From Clostridia bacterium (GTDB lineage: Bacteria > Bacillota_A > Clostridia > Oscillospirales > CAG-272), in contig JAFSUU010000035.1 in NCBI GenBank assembly GCA_017445115.1, forward strand, positions 1 to 40,072: a DNA stretch of 40,072 nucleotides. Direction: 5' to 3'. The translations under genes were made by a program, and so were the position numbers. The notes below the pieces were generated by a model. That model was not told the origin of the DNA. It worked only from the letters and a program-made list of their open reading frames with translations, and did no database searches. Of the stretch, positions 1-9,644 are shown one piece after another (within the stretch, counting starts at the first letter, position 1; every line of letters begins with the position of its first letter).

Positions 1-142
1 GCGAATGCGATATGATATTTGCCCTCGTTCGCGAAGCGAACATATCGCGTGCCGAAGGCACATATCGAACACCGAAGGTGTATATCGCTTGCCCAAAGGG
101 CAAATATCGCTGCCGACTGTCCTTTAGAACAGTCGGCATCGC
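1..142. repeat. Array of short hairpins joined by a constant ATATCGC spacer
   Basis: Successive small perfect hairpins with different stems are separated by the same heptamer. Stems: 27-32/36-41 (GTTCGC, loop GAA), 49-53/57-61 (GTGCC, loop GAA), 69-73/77-81 (ACACC, loop GAA), 89-94/98-103 (TTGCCC, loop AAA), then a larger 10-bp hairpin 111-120/129-138. Spacers ATATCGC, ATATCGA, ATATCGC and ATATCGC lie at 42-48, 62-68, 82-88 and 104-110. In addition 15-24 is a perfect complement of 98-107, and GCGATAT at 7-13 complements the spacers, so a larger branched fold is possible. The array lies beyond the 3' end of the minus-strand gene at 171 and may continue past the left edge. Function unknown. Confidence 0.75.
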
Positions 143-170
143 AGAACGCTCTTTTGAATTGTTTATCGAT

Positions 171-1016
171 CTATCCTTTCAGAACCGCCTGACCTTTTGC
201 AGGGCTGTTTCGTCCCGCTATATCCGGTTGACGCCTTTCAAGCGCCGCAAGCGCGATCTCTATATCTTCCGCGGCTTCCGCTTCGTTGAAGCATCCGACT
301 GTCACCATATCGCACTCGCGTATCGTTGCAAACGAGAAGTTGAGCCCGACGAAAGGCGTCGTTCTCCCGGCAGCGAGCGGTTTTATGGTTATGACAGGGT
401 GATGCGCGGAGCGGATTATCGACGCCACCGCCTCAACTTCCACCTGCATCAGAAATCCCATGCAGTTGTATATCTGAATATACGTTTCCACGTCGTAGCC
501 GTTTTCGTCGCTGTATATGACGAGTTCGGGCATGTGAGCGGAAAGTCCGGGGATCATTCCCGCGTCACGTATCATTTTAGTATAATCGTCAAGACGCGCT
601 ATCTGACGCTTGTTTTTGTTGACGAGCTGCTCGGCGCTGTAATGATGGATAAGGCAGAGCTCGGCGCCTCTTGCGGCACATTCATTTATAGTCTTTTCCG
701 CTTCATGACGCGCCGACGGAGAATCGTCGACGTTTATGACGGGGGTGTCGATCATTATTATATGTTTTGAGTTCTTGTCTTCCGCTTCTTTTACGGCGTC
801 GCAGATCGCCGGAGTCATACCGAAAGGCGCCATGATCGCGTCAACTCCGTGGGAGAGAAAAACGTCGAGCATAGGGACTATCGTGTCTTTCGTTGAGTGA
901 CGCGCTTTTATCATTTCGTCGGCTGATGACGAGCGGTGGCTGTAACCCGCCATCCAGTTCGTGCCGATGATAAGTCTCGGGAGGGAGAGCCCTCCGACTT
1001 CTGTTCTCGGAAACAT
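171..1016 (-). CDS. TIM-barrel-like conserved protein, distantly aldo/keto reductase-like
   Basis: A 281-residue soluble protein with no signal peptide or membrane segment. The start is preceded by AAGGAG at good spacing. The N-terminus (LPRLIIGTNWMAGYSHRS) and the alternating strands and helices (DAIMAPFG, HIIMIDTPVI, AELCLIHHYSAEQL, GMIPGLSAHMP, ITIKPLAAGR, DMVTVGCFNEAEA) look like a beta/alpha barrel similar to aldo/keto reductases. I do not see a clear Asp-Tyr-Lys-His catalytic set or the usual NADPH-binding C-terminal motif, so an oxidoreductase activity is not supported. It starts 13 bases after the obg stop codon and is surely co-transcribed with it. The substrate and role are unknown; the fold assignment is an inference. 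Confidence 0.7.
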   Translation of the reverse strand: MFPRTEVGGLSLPRLIIGTNWMAGYSHRSSSADEMIKARHSTKDTIVPMLDVFLSHGVDAIMAPFGMTPAICDAVKEAEDKNSKHIIMIDTPVINVDDSPSARHEAEKTINECAARGAELCLIHHYSAEQLVNKNKRQIARLDDYTKMIRDAGMIPGLSAHMPELVIYSDENGYDVETYIQIYNCMGFLMQVEVEAVASIIRSAHHPVITIKPLAAGRTTPFVGLNFSFATIRECDMVTVGCFNEAEAAEDIEIALAALERRQPDIAGRNSPAKGQAVLKG

Positions 1017-1029
1017 TTGTATCTCCTTG

Positions 1030-2394
<1,365 letters not shown>

Positions 2395-2486
2395 CATTTT
2401 TTTAATTTAAAAATGGGGAAAAGATACAATAAATTCAAAAAAAATACCGCCAGTTGCGGCAAAATGTCAAAATATTAAAAATACTA

Positions 2487-2515
2487 TTGATTTTAACGAT
2501 AGAATTTGATATACT
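2487..2515 (+). promoter_or_regulatory. Sigma-A-type promoter of the HPr gene
   Basis: TTGATT (2487-2492), a 17-base spacer and TATACT (2510-2515), about 60 bases upstream of the HPr start in an AT-rich intergenic region. It diverges from the obg promoter, from which it is separated by about 90 bases. Confidence 0.7.
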
Positions 2516-2578
2516 CATAAATACCGAAAAGGTGTTTATATAATATACTACATTTTTCAAGTATTATAGGAGCAGGAA

Positions 2579-2848
2579 ATGGTTACACGTGATGTTACTA
2601 TTAAGAACAGCGTAGGCCTGCACGCGAGACCCGCGACGTTTTTCATTCAGAAATCTAACTCATTCAAAAGTTCTATTTGGGTCGAGAGAGAAGATCGCAG
2701 AGTCAATGCGAAGAGCCTTCTCGGCGTACTTTCGCTCGGTATCGTAAAAGGTATGGAGATAACGCTTGTTGCCGACGGCCCGGATGAGGAAGCCGCCATC
2801 GACGCGCTCGCCGAGCTTATAGACAACGAGCTTGACGATTTAAAATAA
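2579..2848 (+). CDS. ptsH: HPr phosphocarrier protein
   Basis: An 89-residue HPr, the small phosphocarrier of the sugar phosphotransferase system. GLHARPA places the phosphorylated histidine exactly at residue 15. The KSLLGVLSLG segment places serine at residue 46, the site used by HPr kinase for catabolite control in Firmicutes. The length is normal for the family. AGGAG (2568-2572) precedes the ATG. The gene stands alone with its own promoter and a hairpin after the stop; no ptsI or hprK is in the window. Because His15 is present it is HPr and not the His-less paralogue Crh. Confidence 0.93.
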   Translation: MVTRDVTIKNSVGLHARPATFFIQKSNSFKSSIWVEREDRRVNAKSLLGVLSLGIVKGMEITLVADGPDEEAAIDALAELIDNELDDLK

Positions 2849-2856
2849 TACTTAAA

Positions 2857-2880
2857 AGCCGTCCGAGAGGGCGGCTCATT
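2857..2880 (+). terminator. Hairpin after the HPr gene, probable weak terminator
   Basis: An 8-bp stem 2857-2864/2869-2876 with a GAGA loop and one G-U pair, followed only by CATTTA. The U-tract is poor, so read-through into uvrC is likely. Confidence 0.5.
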
Positions 2881-2913
2881 TAACACATAGACAAAAATAC
2901 AAGGAGGAGACGT

Positions 2914-4827
2914 ATGGAAAAGCCTGTCGCAAACGGAATTGACTTTCTGCGTTCAAAAGCCGCGTCTCTTCCGAGAGTTCCCGGCGTTTATATAATGGAA
3001 AACGCTGACGGGGACGTTATATACGTCGGTAAATCGAGATCCCTGCGGGATCGCGTCAGTCAGTATTTCCACGGAAGCCACGACGTCAAAACTTCAAAAA
3101 TGGCGTCAAAGGTCAATAACTTCAGATTTATCGTCTGCGATTCCGAGATGGACGCGCTCGTTCTCGAAAACGACCTCATCAAACAGTACACTCCGAAATA
3201 CAATATTCTTCTCAAAGATTCAAAATTGTATCCGTATATAAAAATTACGGATGAAGAATATCCCAGAGTCATAATGACAAGAAAGCGCGACGGCAAAGGC
3301 AAGTATTTCGGTCCGTATTCGGGTACCGGGGTGATTTTTGAGGTAATCTCTATGCTCGAACGTACGCTTGGCGTTCCGTCGTGCAAAAGATCGTTCCCGC
3401 GTGACATCGGGCGCGGAAGGCCGTGCGTTAACAGGCAGATCGGAAGATGCTGTGGAGTATGCACGGGCGACGTATCGCATGATGAATATATACAGATAAT
3501 CAACTGCGCCGAGCGTGTGCTCAAAGGAAATACAAAAGAAGCCGTATCTTCTCTTGAAGAAAGAATGTATAAAGCGGCGTCAGAAGAGCGTTTTGAAGAG
3601 GCGGCGCGCTGTCGCGACAGCATCGAAACGCTGAAAAAACTGAACGAGAAGAAAAGGACGGCAGCTCTTTCACCCGGTTCGGAATACGACGTGATCGCGC
3701 TTTCCGAGTGGGAAGGACAGCTTTGCGCCGCAGTATTTTACGTCAGAGACGGTATAATCTCGGACAGTGAGCAGTTCATATTCGGTGCTGATGAGATAAC
3801 CGGCTTCCGTTCAAGAAATGAGCTCGACTCCACGTCTGATGAAGGCGCTGTGTTCGACGTCTCCGATGACAGCGGAGATTTTCCGTTCTCGTCGTTTATC
3901 ATCAATTTATACGCAGGACGCGAGTATATTCCCGACGAAATATTGCTTTCATTTCCGATGCCTGATTCGGAGTCAAAACTCGTCGGCGAGTATCTCTCGA
4001 ACAGAACGGATCACCGTGTTACGCTTAAGACGCCTGTCAGAGGAGAGCTTCGCCGTGTTTGCCTGATGGCGGAAAACGATGCGAAGCGTCACGCGGAGAG
4101 CCGCCGCACGAGAGCAGACGCCGGAGAAAAAATACTCGTCTCGCTCGCTTCGGCGCTGAAGCTCGAGGTGGTCCCGGACAGAATTGAATGCTACGATGTT
4201 TCGAACTACGGAGACGAACACATCACCTCCGGAATGATCGTCACGTCGGGCGGAGTATTCAAAAAGAGCGATTACAGATATTTCAGAATCAAGAGCGTTG
4301 ACGGCGCGGATGATTACGCTTCGATGAGAGAGACTATGAGACGCCGTTTTTCTGAGCTTGAAGGAGACGATCCTTCATTTTGCGAGATCCCGGATCTTAT
4401 CCTGCTCGACGGCGGAATGACTCACGTGAAATGCGCGAGAGAAGCTGCGCGCGAGTTCGGCGTTGACGTTCCTGTTTTCGGAATGGTGAAGGACGAATAT
4501 CACAAAACGAGGGCTCTCGTGAGCGATCGCGAAGAAATTAGCATAGCAAAAGACGTCGCACTTTTCAGATTTGTCTATAAGCTTCAGGAAGAAGTACACA
4601 GATTTACGATTTCGCGTATGAAGGCGGCAAAACTGAAAACGCTCAAGACTTCCGGCTTTGAAAATATCAAGGGGATCGGACCTAAAAAGGCAAAAGCTCT
4701 GCTTTCCGCCTCTGTTTCGCTCGATATAAAAAATGCGACGGTGGAAGAACTGGCAAAAATCGACGGAATAAGCAATGCCGACGCTGAAAGGATCGCCGCG
4801 TATTTTAAGCAAAAAACGGAGAAATGA
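2914..4827 (+). CDS. uvrC: UvrC, excinuclease ABC subunit C
   Basis: A 637-residue UvrC, the nuclease that makes both incisions in nucleotide excision repair together with UvrA and UvrB. The N-terminal GIY-YIG nuclease domain shows PGVYIM and VIYVGKSRSLRDRV (residues 23-48). A cysteine cluster follows in the CVNRQIGRCCGVC region, then the UVR (UvrB-interaction) helix near 205-235. The C-terminal RNase H-like domain shows IECYDVSNYGDEHITSGM. Tandem helix-hairpin-helix motifs (IKGIGPKKAKALL, LAKIDGISNADAERIAAYF) close the protein. The ATG has a strong SD (AAGGAGG). It heads a tight run with rsmD, coaD and an acyltransferase. Confidence 0.96.
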   Translation: MEKPVANGIDFLRSKAASLPRVPGVYIMENADGDVIYVGKSRSLRDRVSQYFHGSHDVKTSKMASKVNNFRFIVCDSEMDALVLENDLIKQYTPKYNILLKDSKLYPYIKITDEEYPRVIMTRKRDGKGKYFGPYSGTGVIFEVISMLERTLGVPSCKRSFPRDIGRGRPCVNRQIGRCCGVCTGDVSHDEYIQIINCAERVLKGNTKEAVSSLEERMYKAASEERFEEAARCRDSIETLKKLNEKKRTAALSPGSEYDVIALSEWEGQLCAAVFYVRDGIISDSEQFIFGADEITGFRSRNELDSTSDEGAVFDVSDDSGDFPFSSFIINLYAGREYIPDEILLSFPMPDSESKLVGEYLSNRTDHRVTLKTPVRGELRRVCLMAENDAKRHAESRRTRADAGEKILVSLASALKLEVVPDRIECYDVSNYGDEHITSGMIVTSGGVFKKSDYRYFRIKSVDGADDYASMRETMRRRFSELEGDDPSFCEIPDLILLDGGMTHVKCAREAAREFGVDVPVFGMVKDEYHKTRALVSDREEISIAKDVALFRFVYKLQEEVHRFTISRMKAAKLKTLKTSGFENIKGIGPKKAKALLSASVSLDIKNATVEELAKIDGISNADAERIAAYFKQKTEK

Positions 4828-4831
4828 ATAA

Positions 4832-5449
4832 ATGAGGATAATTACCGGAAGCGCGAGAGGGATCGCGCTTGAAACACTTCCCGGGCTCGAGACAAGACCG
4901 ACGGCGGACAGAGTAAAAGAAGCGCTGTTTTCGATGATACAGTTTGACATCGAGGGCAGAAGCGTTCTCGACCTTTTTGCCGGCAGCGGTCAGCTCGGAC
5001 TGGAGGCGCTCTCGAGAGGCGCAGCGTCGGCGGTTTTCATAGACTCGTCGCGGGAAGCCGTTGAAATAGTATTAAAGAATGCCGCAAAGACAAGATTAAA
5101 AGAAAAGTGCCGTGTGTCCGTATACGATTTCGCGTCGTATCTTTCCGGAAGAAAAAGCGGCGAGGGTTTCGACATCATATTTCTGGATCCGCCGTACAGT
5201 TCGGATCATATGAGCGAAGCGCTGAAGCTTATTGCAGAGCACGGTGTTCTGAATCACGGCGGGTATATCGTGTGTGAGACGGATACGGAGCCGGATGAAA
5301 GAAAGACAAAAAAGGTCTTGCGCCGCGACGATGCAGAGAGCGTTTATGCTGACGTTTTTCATAAAGACGATGCGCTTGCGGGACAGTATACCGTACTCCG
5401 TACTGTCAGATACGGAAGAAGCAGGATAACATTGCTGACTATTGACTAA
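4832..5449 (+). CDS. rsmD: RsmD, 16S rRNA (guanine966-N2)-methyltransferase
   Basis: A 205-residue SAM-dependent methyltransferase of the RsmD family, which methylates G966 of 16S rRNA during small-subunit assembly. MRIITGSARGIALETLPGLE and RPTADRVKEALFSMI are the family's N-terminal signature. SAM-binding motif I reads VLDLFAGSGQLGLEALSRGA and the catalytic motif IV is DPPY. The start lies 4 bases after the uvrC stop, so translation is probably coupled. The rsmD-coaD order is very common in Firmicutes. Confidence 0.94.
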   Translation: MRIITGSARGIALETLPGLETRPTADRVKEALFSMIQFDIEGRSVLDLFAGSGQLGLEALSRGAASAVFIDSSREAVEIVLKNAAKTRLKEKCRVSVYDFASYLSGRKSGEGFDIIFLDPPYSSDHMSEALKLIAEHGVLNHGGYIVCETDTEPDERKTKKVLRRDDAESVYADVFHKDDALAGQYTVLRTVRYGRSRITLLTID

Positions 5450-5460
5450 GGAGCGAGAAA

Positions 5461-5979
5461 ATGGCTGAAAACATCAAAAAAAGCGGATGTAAAGCGGTCT
5501 TTGCGGGGATGTTTGATCCGGTTACTGCGGGACATATTGATATAATAAAGCGCGCAGCGGCTCTTTTCGGCGAGATTCACGTCTTGATAGCTAAAAATCC
5601 GGAAAAGAGTTCCATGTTTTCCGAAGATGACCGCAAAAGAATGATAGAAGCGGCGGTGTCGGAGATCGGGATCGCAGACAGAGTAAAATGCTCGGTGTGG
5701 CAGCGCCCGGTATTTGAGTATTGCCGCGAGATCAGTGCGTCGGTCATAGTTAAAGGCATCAGAAACGCCGCTGATTTCGATTATGAAAAAGTGCTCGCGA
5801 AACAGACCGAGTCGCTTTGCCCGGAGATCGAAACGGTGTGTCTTATTTCAAACGGCAAGTATGATTATCTCAGTTCGACTTACGTCAAAGGTTGTATAGA
5901 ATACGGACTTCCTCTCGGAGAGTCGGTGCCGGAAGCTGCTCTGAAAATCATCAAGGAGATAATTCCCGAAGTCAGATGA
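5461..5979 (+). CDS. coaD: Phosphopantetheine adenylyltransferase
   Basis: A 172-residue CoaD, which transfers AMP from ATP to 4'-phosphopantetheine in the penultimate step of CoA synthesis. The nucleotidyltransferase motif GMFDPVTAGHIDII contains the TxGH element, KGIRNAADFDYE is the substrate-binding segment, and SSTYVK is the second ATP-binding motif. It begins with about ten extra residues compared with the usual M(K/R)xA(V/I)xxGxFDP start; the SD AAGGAG supports the chosen ATG. The stop overlaps the next gene's ATG (ATGA). Confidence 0.95.
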   Translation: MAENIKKSGCKAVFAGMFDPVTAGHIDIIKRAAALFGEIHVLIAKNPEKSSMFSEDDRKRMIEAAVSEIGIADRVKCSVWQRPVFEYCREISASVIVKGIRNAADFDYEKVLAKQTESLCPEIETVCLISNGKYDYLSSTYVKGCIEYGLPLGESVPEAALKIIKEIIPEVR

Positions 5980-6770
5980 AAAAGAGCTTTTTATACAGAC
6001 TAATCATGTTTGCCGGAAGGATCATCTGCCCGAGGTCCCGCGTAGTGTATGAAACCGTGCCTGACGAATGTCCGGGGATATTTGTCTGTAATCACTCGGC
6101 GATCAGAGGCCCGGTCATGATGACTCTCTATTTTGACCGTCCTCACAAACCGTGGGTGATAACGTATGCTCTTGATAAAGAAAAAACGCCGGACTTCGCG
6201 TTTCACGATTTCTTTGTGGGAGAGGGCAGAAGGCATAAAAGGTTCTGGAGATTCATTTCAAAGATCGTAGGGAAAGTGCTTCCCCAGGTTCTGAATGAGG
6301 CCGGAGCGATCCCCGTGTATCACGATTCGCGCGCGCTTCGTACAGTCAGGGAGAGCATCGACGCTTTGAACAACGGCTGTGACCTCGTGATATTTGCCGA
6401 GTCGCCTGTAAAGTATTCCGAATACGTCAACGAACTTCAGACCGGATTCGTCGATGTCGGAGCTTTATATTATAAAAGGACGGGAAAACTGTTAAAATAC
6501 TATCCCGTCTATGTAGAAAAGAAAAACAGAAAGATATCCGTCGGTTCTCCGGTCGTGTATGATCCGTCGCTCGGTATCGCCGATCAGAGATCTGCGGTAG
6601 CAGAGTATTTGAAAACGGGCATCGACCGCCTGGCAAGAGAAATGAAACCGCATAAGCCGGTTCCGTTTCTGCCTCAGCGCTGGTATGACGTTTACGGAAG
6701 ATATGAGAAGGATTTTGATGCTTATTGGCGATCATTTGAAGGCGACGGTCCGATAAGCGGCGGGAAATAG
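5976..6770 (+). CDS. Divergent lysophospholipid (PlsC-like) acyltransferase
   Basis: A 264-residue protein resembling the PlsC/LPLAT family (1-acylglycerol-3-phosphate acyltransferases of phospholipid synthesis). Family marks seen: the GIFVCNHSAIRGPVMM segment corresponding to the NHX4D box, AGAIPVYHDSRALRTVRESIDALNNG, and FAESPVKYSEYVNELQTGFVDVGALYYK in the place of the FPEGTRS box. The NHX4D aspartate is replaced by glycine and EGTR by ESPV, so it is either a divergent enzyme or has lost activity. I chose the ATG at 5976, which overlaps the coaD stop, because upstream residues do not look like protein of this family. Two hairpins end the operon. Confidence 0.75.
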   Translation: MKKSFLYRLIMFAGRIICPRSRVVYETVPDECPGIFVCNHSAIRGPVMMTLYFDRPHKPWVITYALDKEKTPDFAFHDFFVGEGRRHKRFWRFISKIVGKVLPQVLNEAGAIPVYHDSRALRTVRESIDALNNGCDLVIFAESPVKYSEYVNELQTGFVDVGALYYKRTGKLLKYYPVYVEKKNRKISVGSPVVYDPSLGIADQRSAVAEYLKTGIDRLAREMKPHKPVPFLPQRWYDVYGRYEKDFDAYWRSFEGDGPISGGK

Positions 6771-6777
6771 ACTTTTT

Positions 6778-6875
6778 GACAGACGCTGCCGTCGTTCATT
6801 GACGGCGTCTGTCTGATCGTGTACGATCTGTTTTGATATAATATGATATGCGGCGCAATTTGCGCCGCTTTTTTT
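6778..6875 (+). terminator. Tandem hairpins ending the uvrC-rsmD-coaD operon
   Basis: First a bulged hairpin, 6778-6793/6801-6813, without a U-tract. Then a strong intrinsic terminator: 8-bp GC stem 6850-6857/6861-6868 and seven Ts at 6869-6875. The following stretch to about 7050 is AT-rich and holds no gene that I can support. Confidence 0.85.
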
Positions 6876-7054
6876 GTTTGAACGGAAGATTTATTGTCGG
6901 AAGTTCATTATTTTTTTGTGCAAAATTCCGCGCATTTTTATATAGTTCGACGTCAAAAGAATGCTTTTTCATCCGGCTTGGCGAAAGTGTGAGAATATTA
7001 TAGGGAAATGGAGAAAATTATTTGGATTTTTGTAAAAAAAGTTTATGTAAAGTA

Positions 7055-7083
7055 TTGCAATTTTATAATAGAGGTAGTATAAT
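7055..7083 (+). promoter_or_regulatory. Main promoter of the dcw cluster
   Basis: TTGCAA (7055-7060), a 17-base spacer and TATAAT (7078-7083), about 100 bases before mraZ. The predicted transcript start is near 7090, just upstream of the repeats taken to be the MraZ operator. Confidence 0.75.
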
Positions 7084-7110
7084 AAATTAAACACTGAAAA
7101 AGCACCAAAA

Positions 7111-7158
7111 TACCACCAAAGTGGTTTAATGTGGTTTAAAATCAGTTTTTTGAAAGTG
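7111..7158 (+). promoter_or_regulatory. Putative MraZ operator: 10-base-spaced GTGG repeats
   Basis: AAAGTGGTTT (7118-7127) is followed directly by AATGTGGTTT (7128-7137), so GTGGTTT recurs with a 10-base period, one turn of the helix. A further AAAGTG lies at 7153-7158. The first repeat also forms an inverted repeat with ACCAC at 7112-7116. MraZ is known to bind short direct repeats with a 10-base period upstream of its own gene (TGGGN type in E. coli, AAAGTG type in mollicutes). Assignment here is by analogy. Confidence 0.6.
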
Positions 7159-7181
7159 AGAGGAAAGGAGGTACCGATAAA

Positions 7182-7607
7182 ATGTTCACGAGTGAATACG
7201 AACATACTATTGACGCAAAATCAAGAATGTTCGTTCCGTCAAAATACAGAGATATAGTCGGATCCTCCGTTTATCTCTGCAAATCTCTCACGGATGAATG
7301 TCTCTATTTTATGACTGTCGCCGATTGGGAAGAGTACAAGAACGAAGCGCTCGAAAGACTGACCGCGACGAAGGACAGAAGAGCACTCAGACTTTTGTTC
7401 AGCTCTGTGACGGAAGTTCCTCTCGATTCGCAGGGAAGAATACTGATACCGCAAAACTATATGGATCACGCATCTCTTACCGATAAAGCGGTCATAGTCG
7501 GCTCGGGAAAAAGAGCTGAGATCTGGGCTCCCGAAAAATGGCGTGAGTACCTGGATTCCTGCGATATGAAGGAAATAGAAGACGTTCTTTCGGATAAAGG
7601 ACTGTAA
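7182..7607 (+). CDS. mraZ: MraZ, transcriptional regulator of the dcw cluster
   Basis: A 141-residue protein with the two AbrB-like half-repeats of MraZ. Each carries the DxxxR signature: [13 protein letters not shown] in the first and [12 protein letters not shown] in the second. MraZ forms a ring and represses its own division/cell-wall operon. SD AAGGAGG (7165-7171) lies 10 bases before the ATG. It is the first gene of the cluster, and GTGG repeats in the leader are its likely binding site. Confidence 0.96.
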   Translation: MFTSEYEHTIDAKSRMFVPSKYRDIVGSSVYLCKSLTDECLYFMTVADWEEYKNEALERLTATKDRRALRLLFSSVTEVPLDSQGRILIPQNYMDHASLTDKAVIVGSGKRAEIWAPEKWREYLDSCDMKEIEDVLSDKGL

Positions 7608-7617
7608 GGATCAAATA

Positions 7618-8565
7618 ATGGAATTCAAGCACGTTTCCGTATTGCTCAATGAATGTATGACGGCGCTGGCGCCCGAGAGGGGCGGGGTGTTCGTCGACTG
7701 TACCGCCGGAGGCGGAGGACATTCTTCGGAAATCGCGAAAAGACTTCCCGAGGGCTCGAAGCTCATCTGCCTCGACAGAGACGACGAAGCGCTTGCGGCG
7801 TGTAAAATAAGGCTTGCGGAATACGGGGATAAGTGCATTATATTCAAGAGTAATTTTTCGGATATAGGGAGCGCGCTTGACGAGCTCGGAATAGAAAGAA
7901 TAGACGGGGCTTTGTGGGACCTCGGAGTGTCATCTCATCAGCTTGACGACGCATCCCGCGGGTTTTCGTATATGAACGACGCGCCGCTCGATATGAGAAT
8001 GGACACATCGTCGGGAATGACCGCGTTTGACGTTGTTAACGGTTATTCCGAAAGCGAACTGTTTCGGATAATATCCGAATACGGAGAAGAAAAATTCGCC
8101 TCGAAAATAGCTCGCAATATCGTGTCTTCGCGCGAACGTAAAAAGATCGGATCGACTTTGGAACTTTCGGAGATCGTTAAAAATTCGATACCTGCCGCGG
8201 CAAGACACAAAGAATCACAGCATCCGGCAAAGCGAACGTTTCAGGCGATAAGGATAGAGGTAAATTCAGAGCTCTCCGTTATCGCACCTTCCATTGAAGA
8301 AGCTGTTTCAAGAATGAACGCCGGCGGGCGTGCCGCCGTTATCACTTTTCACTCCGGCGAGGACAGGATCGTCAAGCAGGTATTCGCACGACTCGTAAAT
8401 CCTTGCGAGTGCCCCAAAAGCTTTCCGGTATGCGTTTGCGGAAAGCGTCCTCAAATCAAACTGGTAAACAAGAAGCCTATCCTTCCGTCCGAGGAAGAAC
8501 AAAGAGAAAATCCGCGCTCAAGAAGCGCAAAACTCCGGGTGGCTGAAAAATTGCCTCCCGAATAA
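7618..8565 (+). CDS. rsmH: RsmH (MraW), 16S rRNA (cytosine1402-N4)-methyltransferase
   Basis: A 315-residue methyltransferase that modifies C1402 in the ribosomal P site. The start [17 protein letters not shown] is typical. SAM-binding motif I reads [20 protein letters not shown], followed by the family segments [20 protein letters not shown] and [22 protein letters not shown], and [15 protein letters not shown]. In the last the more common FHSLEDR is FHSGEDR here. The gene follows mraZ by 10 bases. Confidence 0.95.
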   Translation: MEFKHVSVLLNECMTALAPERGGVFVDCTAGGGGHSSEIAKRLPEGSKLICLDRDDEALAACKIRLAEYGDKCIIFKSNFSDIGSALDELGIERIDGALWDLGVSSHQLDDASRGFSYMNDAPLDMRMDTSSGMTAFDVVNGYSESELFRIISEYGEEKFASKIARNIVSSRERKKIGSTLELSEIVKNSIPAAARHKESQHPAKRTFQAIRIEVNSELSVIAPSIEEAVSRMNAGGRAAVITFHSGEDRIVKQVFARLVNPCECPKSFPVCVCGKRPQIKLVNKKPILPSEEEQRENPRSRSAKLRVAEKLPPE

Positions 8566-8588
8566 ATACTAATGAAGGGAGAAAAGCC

Positions 8589-9494
8589 ATGCCGCGTGAT
8601 GACGTACAGACAAACGAGCTTTGCGAGAAACTGCGCGCGAGATTTGAGAATCGCGGTATAAACAATCCTCAGGTCAAAAACAAAATCTCCCTTCACAAAG
8701 AGCATACAAAAGCGATGAGGTCCGCAAGGGCAAGGCGCGAAGCAATGGAAGAAAAATACCGTGCATCGCGCATCGAACCGGGATTCACTTCCGCGAAGCG
8801 CAGGATCCCCGGCAGGGAATATGAACGCCGCGCGTACGAATCGTTTGAAGCCGAAAAGCACTACTTCGTGCCGGACGGAGGCAATTTCGGACTCGCTTTT
8901 GAAAAAGGTGCGGCGATACGCCGCCGCGCTGCCGCGTTTAACGTGGAGGCGTACGAAAGAAGACATCCGAAAAACGAAACCGTAAAGGAAACGAAAAAAG
9001 AACCTTCGAAAAAGACTTTCGCTTCGGTCCTGAGCGAAAAAATATCCGCTTCTTTACCGAGAAAGTCAGACGGCGCACCGGAATCGAATGAACGGTACGT
9101 CAGAAAATCTCCTCTTCCCAAAGGAGTCGTTGCTGCGGTCCTGATCTGCACTGTGCTTTTGATGGTGGTGCTCTACACGTATTCGTCATATACCCAGGTG
9201 GTCGCAGACGGAAAAGCGCTTCAGGCGGAGAGAACGGAGCTGTTGAGTGAAAGAAGCCGTCTCGTAAATATGCTGGAGATGAGAGACGACGTCAGAGAAA
9301 TAGAAGACTATGCGACAAATACGATAGGCATGGTTAAGAGCGACCTCGTTGAGACAAGGCACGTTTCGATCGCCGGAGGCGAAAGGATAGAGGTCATCAG
9401 AGCGGAAGGCACTGAGGAAGAAGGCGGACTGTTCTCGACGATAATGTCCGCGATGGGAACGAACTGGCAAGGGCTGTTTGATTCCATGGATTAA
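8589..9494 (+). CDS. ftsL: FtsL/DivIC-like cell-division protein with long cytoplasmic domain
   Basis: A 301-residue bitopic membrane protein in the ftsL position between rsmH and the class B PBP. Residues 1-177 are hydrophilic, basic and rich in Arg, Lys and Glu. One membrane helix spans about 179-198 (VVAAVLICTVLLMVVLY). A coiled coil follows at about 205-235, and IEDYATNTIGMVKSD near 238-252 is the usual FtsL/DivIC end of the extracytoplasmic part. FtsL normally has about 100-130 residues with a short tail, so the N-terminal region is unusually long. In the septum FtsL with DivIB activates FtsW and the PBP. SD GGGAG precedes the ATG. Assignment rests on position, topology and the coiled-coil motif. 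Confidence 0.8.
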   Translation: MPRDDVQTNELCEKLRARFENRGINNPQVKNKISLHKEHTKAMRSARARREAMEEKYRASRIEPGFTSAKRRIPGREYERRAYESFEAEKHYFVPDGGNFGLAFEKGAAIRRRAAAFNVEAYERRHPKNETVKETKKEPSKKTFASVLSEKISASLPRKSDGAPESNERYVRKSPLPKGVVAAVLICTVLLMVVLYTYSSYTQVVADGKALQAERTELLSERSRLVNMLEMRDDVREIEDYATNTIGMVKSDLVETRHVSIAGGERIEVIRAEGTEEEGGLFSTIMSAMGTNWQGLFDSMD

Positions 9495-9512
9495 GACAAT
9501 TCGTATCAGAAT

Positions 9513-9542
9513 AAAAAGCGGTGACGTATTTCACCGCTTTTT
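9513..9542 (+). terminator. Intrinsic terminator between ftsL and the PBP gene
   Basis: A 12-bp perfect stem 9513-9524/9531-9542 with loop CGTATT; the 3' arm ends in five Ts. The palindrome can work on both strands. It lies inside the dcw cluster and is followed by a new promoter. Confidence 0.8.
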
Positions 9543-9615
9543 GCACTAAAATAGAACACTTGCATTGTGTAGCAGACAGCGGCGCCGCATGGCAAAAGAG
9601 GAGCCGCGGGTACTT

Positions 9616-9644
9616 TTTACAGGCAAAAAATCATATACTATAAC
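9616..9644 (+). promoter_or_regulatory. Promoter of the class B PBP gene
   Basis: TTTACA (9616-9621), a 17-base spacer and TATAAC (9639-9644), directly after the terminator and ending 24 bases before the PBP start. The leader is short but still contains the SD GAAGGAG. Confidence 0.55.

Noticed and set aside
1..142. CRISPR array
   Set aside because: Units are about 20 bases, the repeated part is only seven bases and the variable parts are palindromes; there are no cas genes.
12..770. Plus-strand open frame of 252 codons
   Set aside because: Starts in the hairpin array and runs antisense to the barrel protein; no SD.
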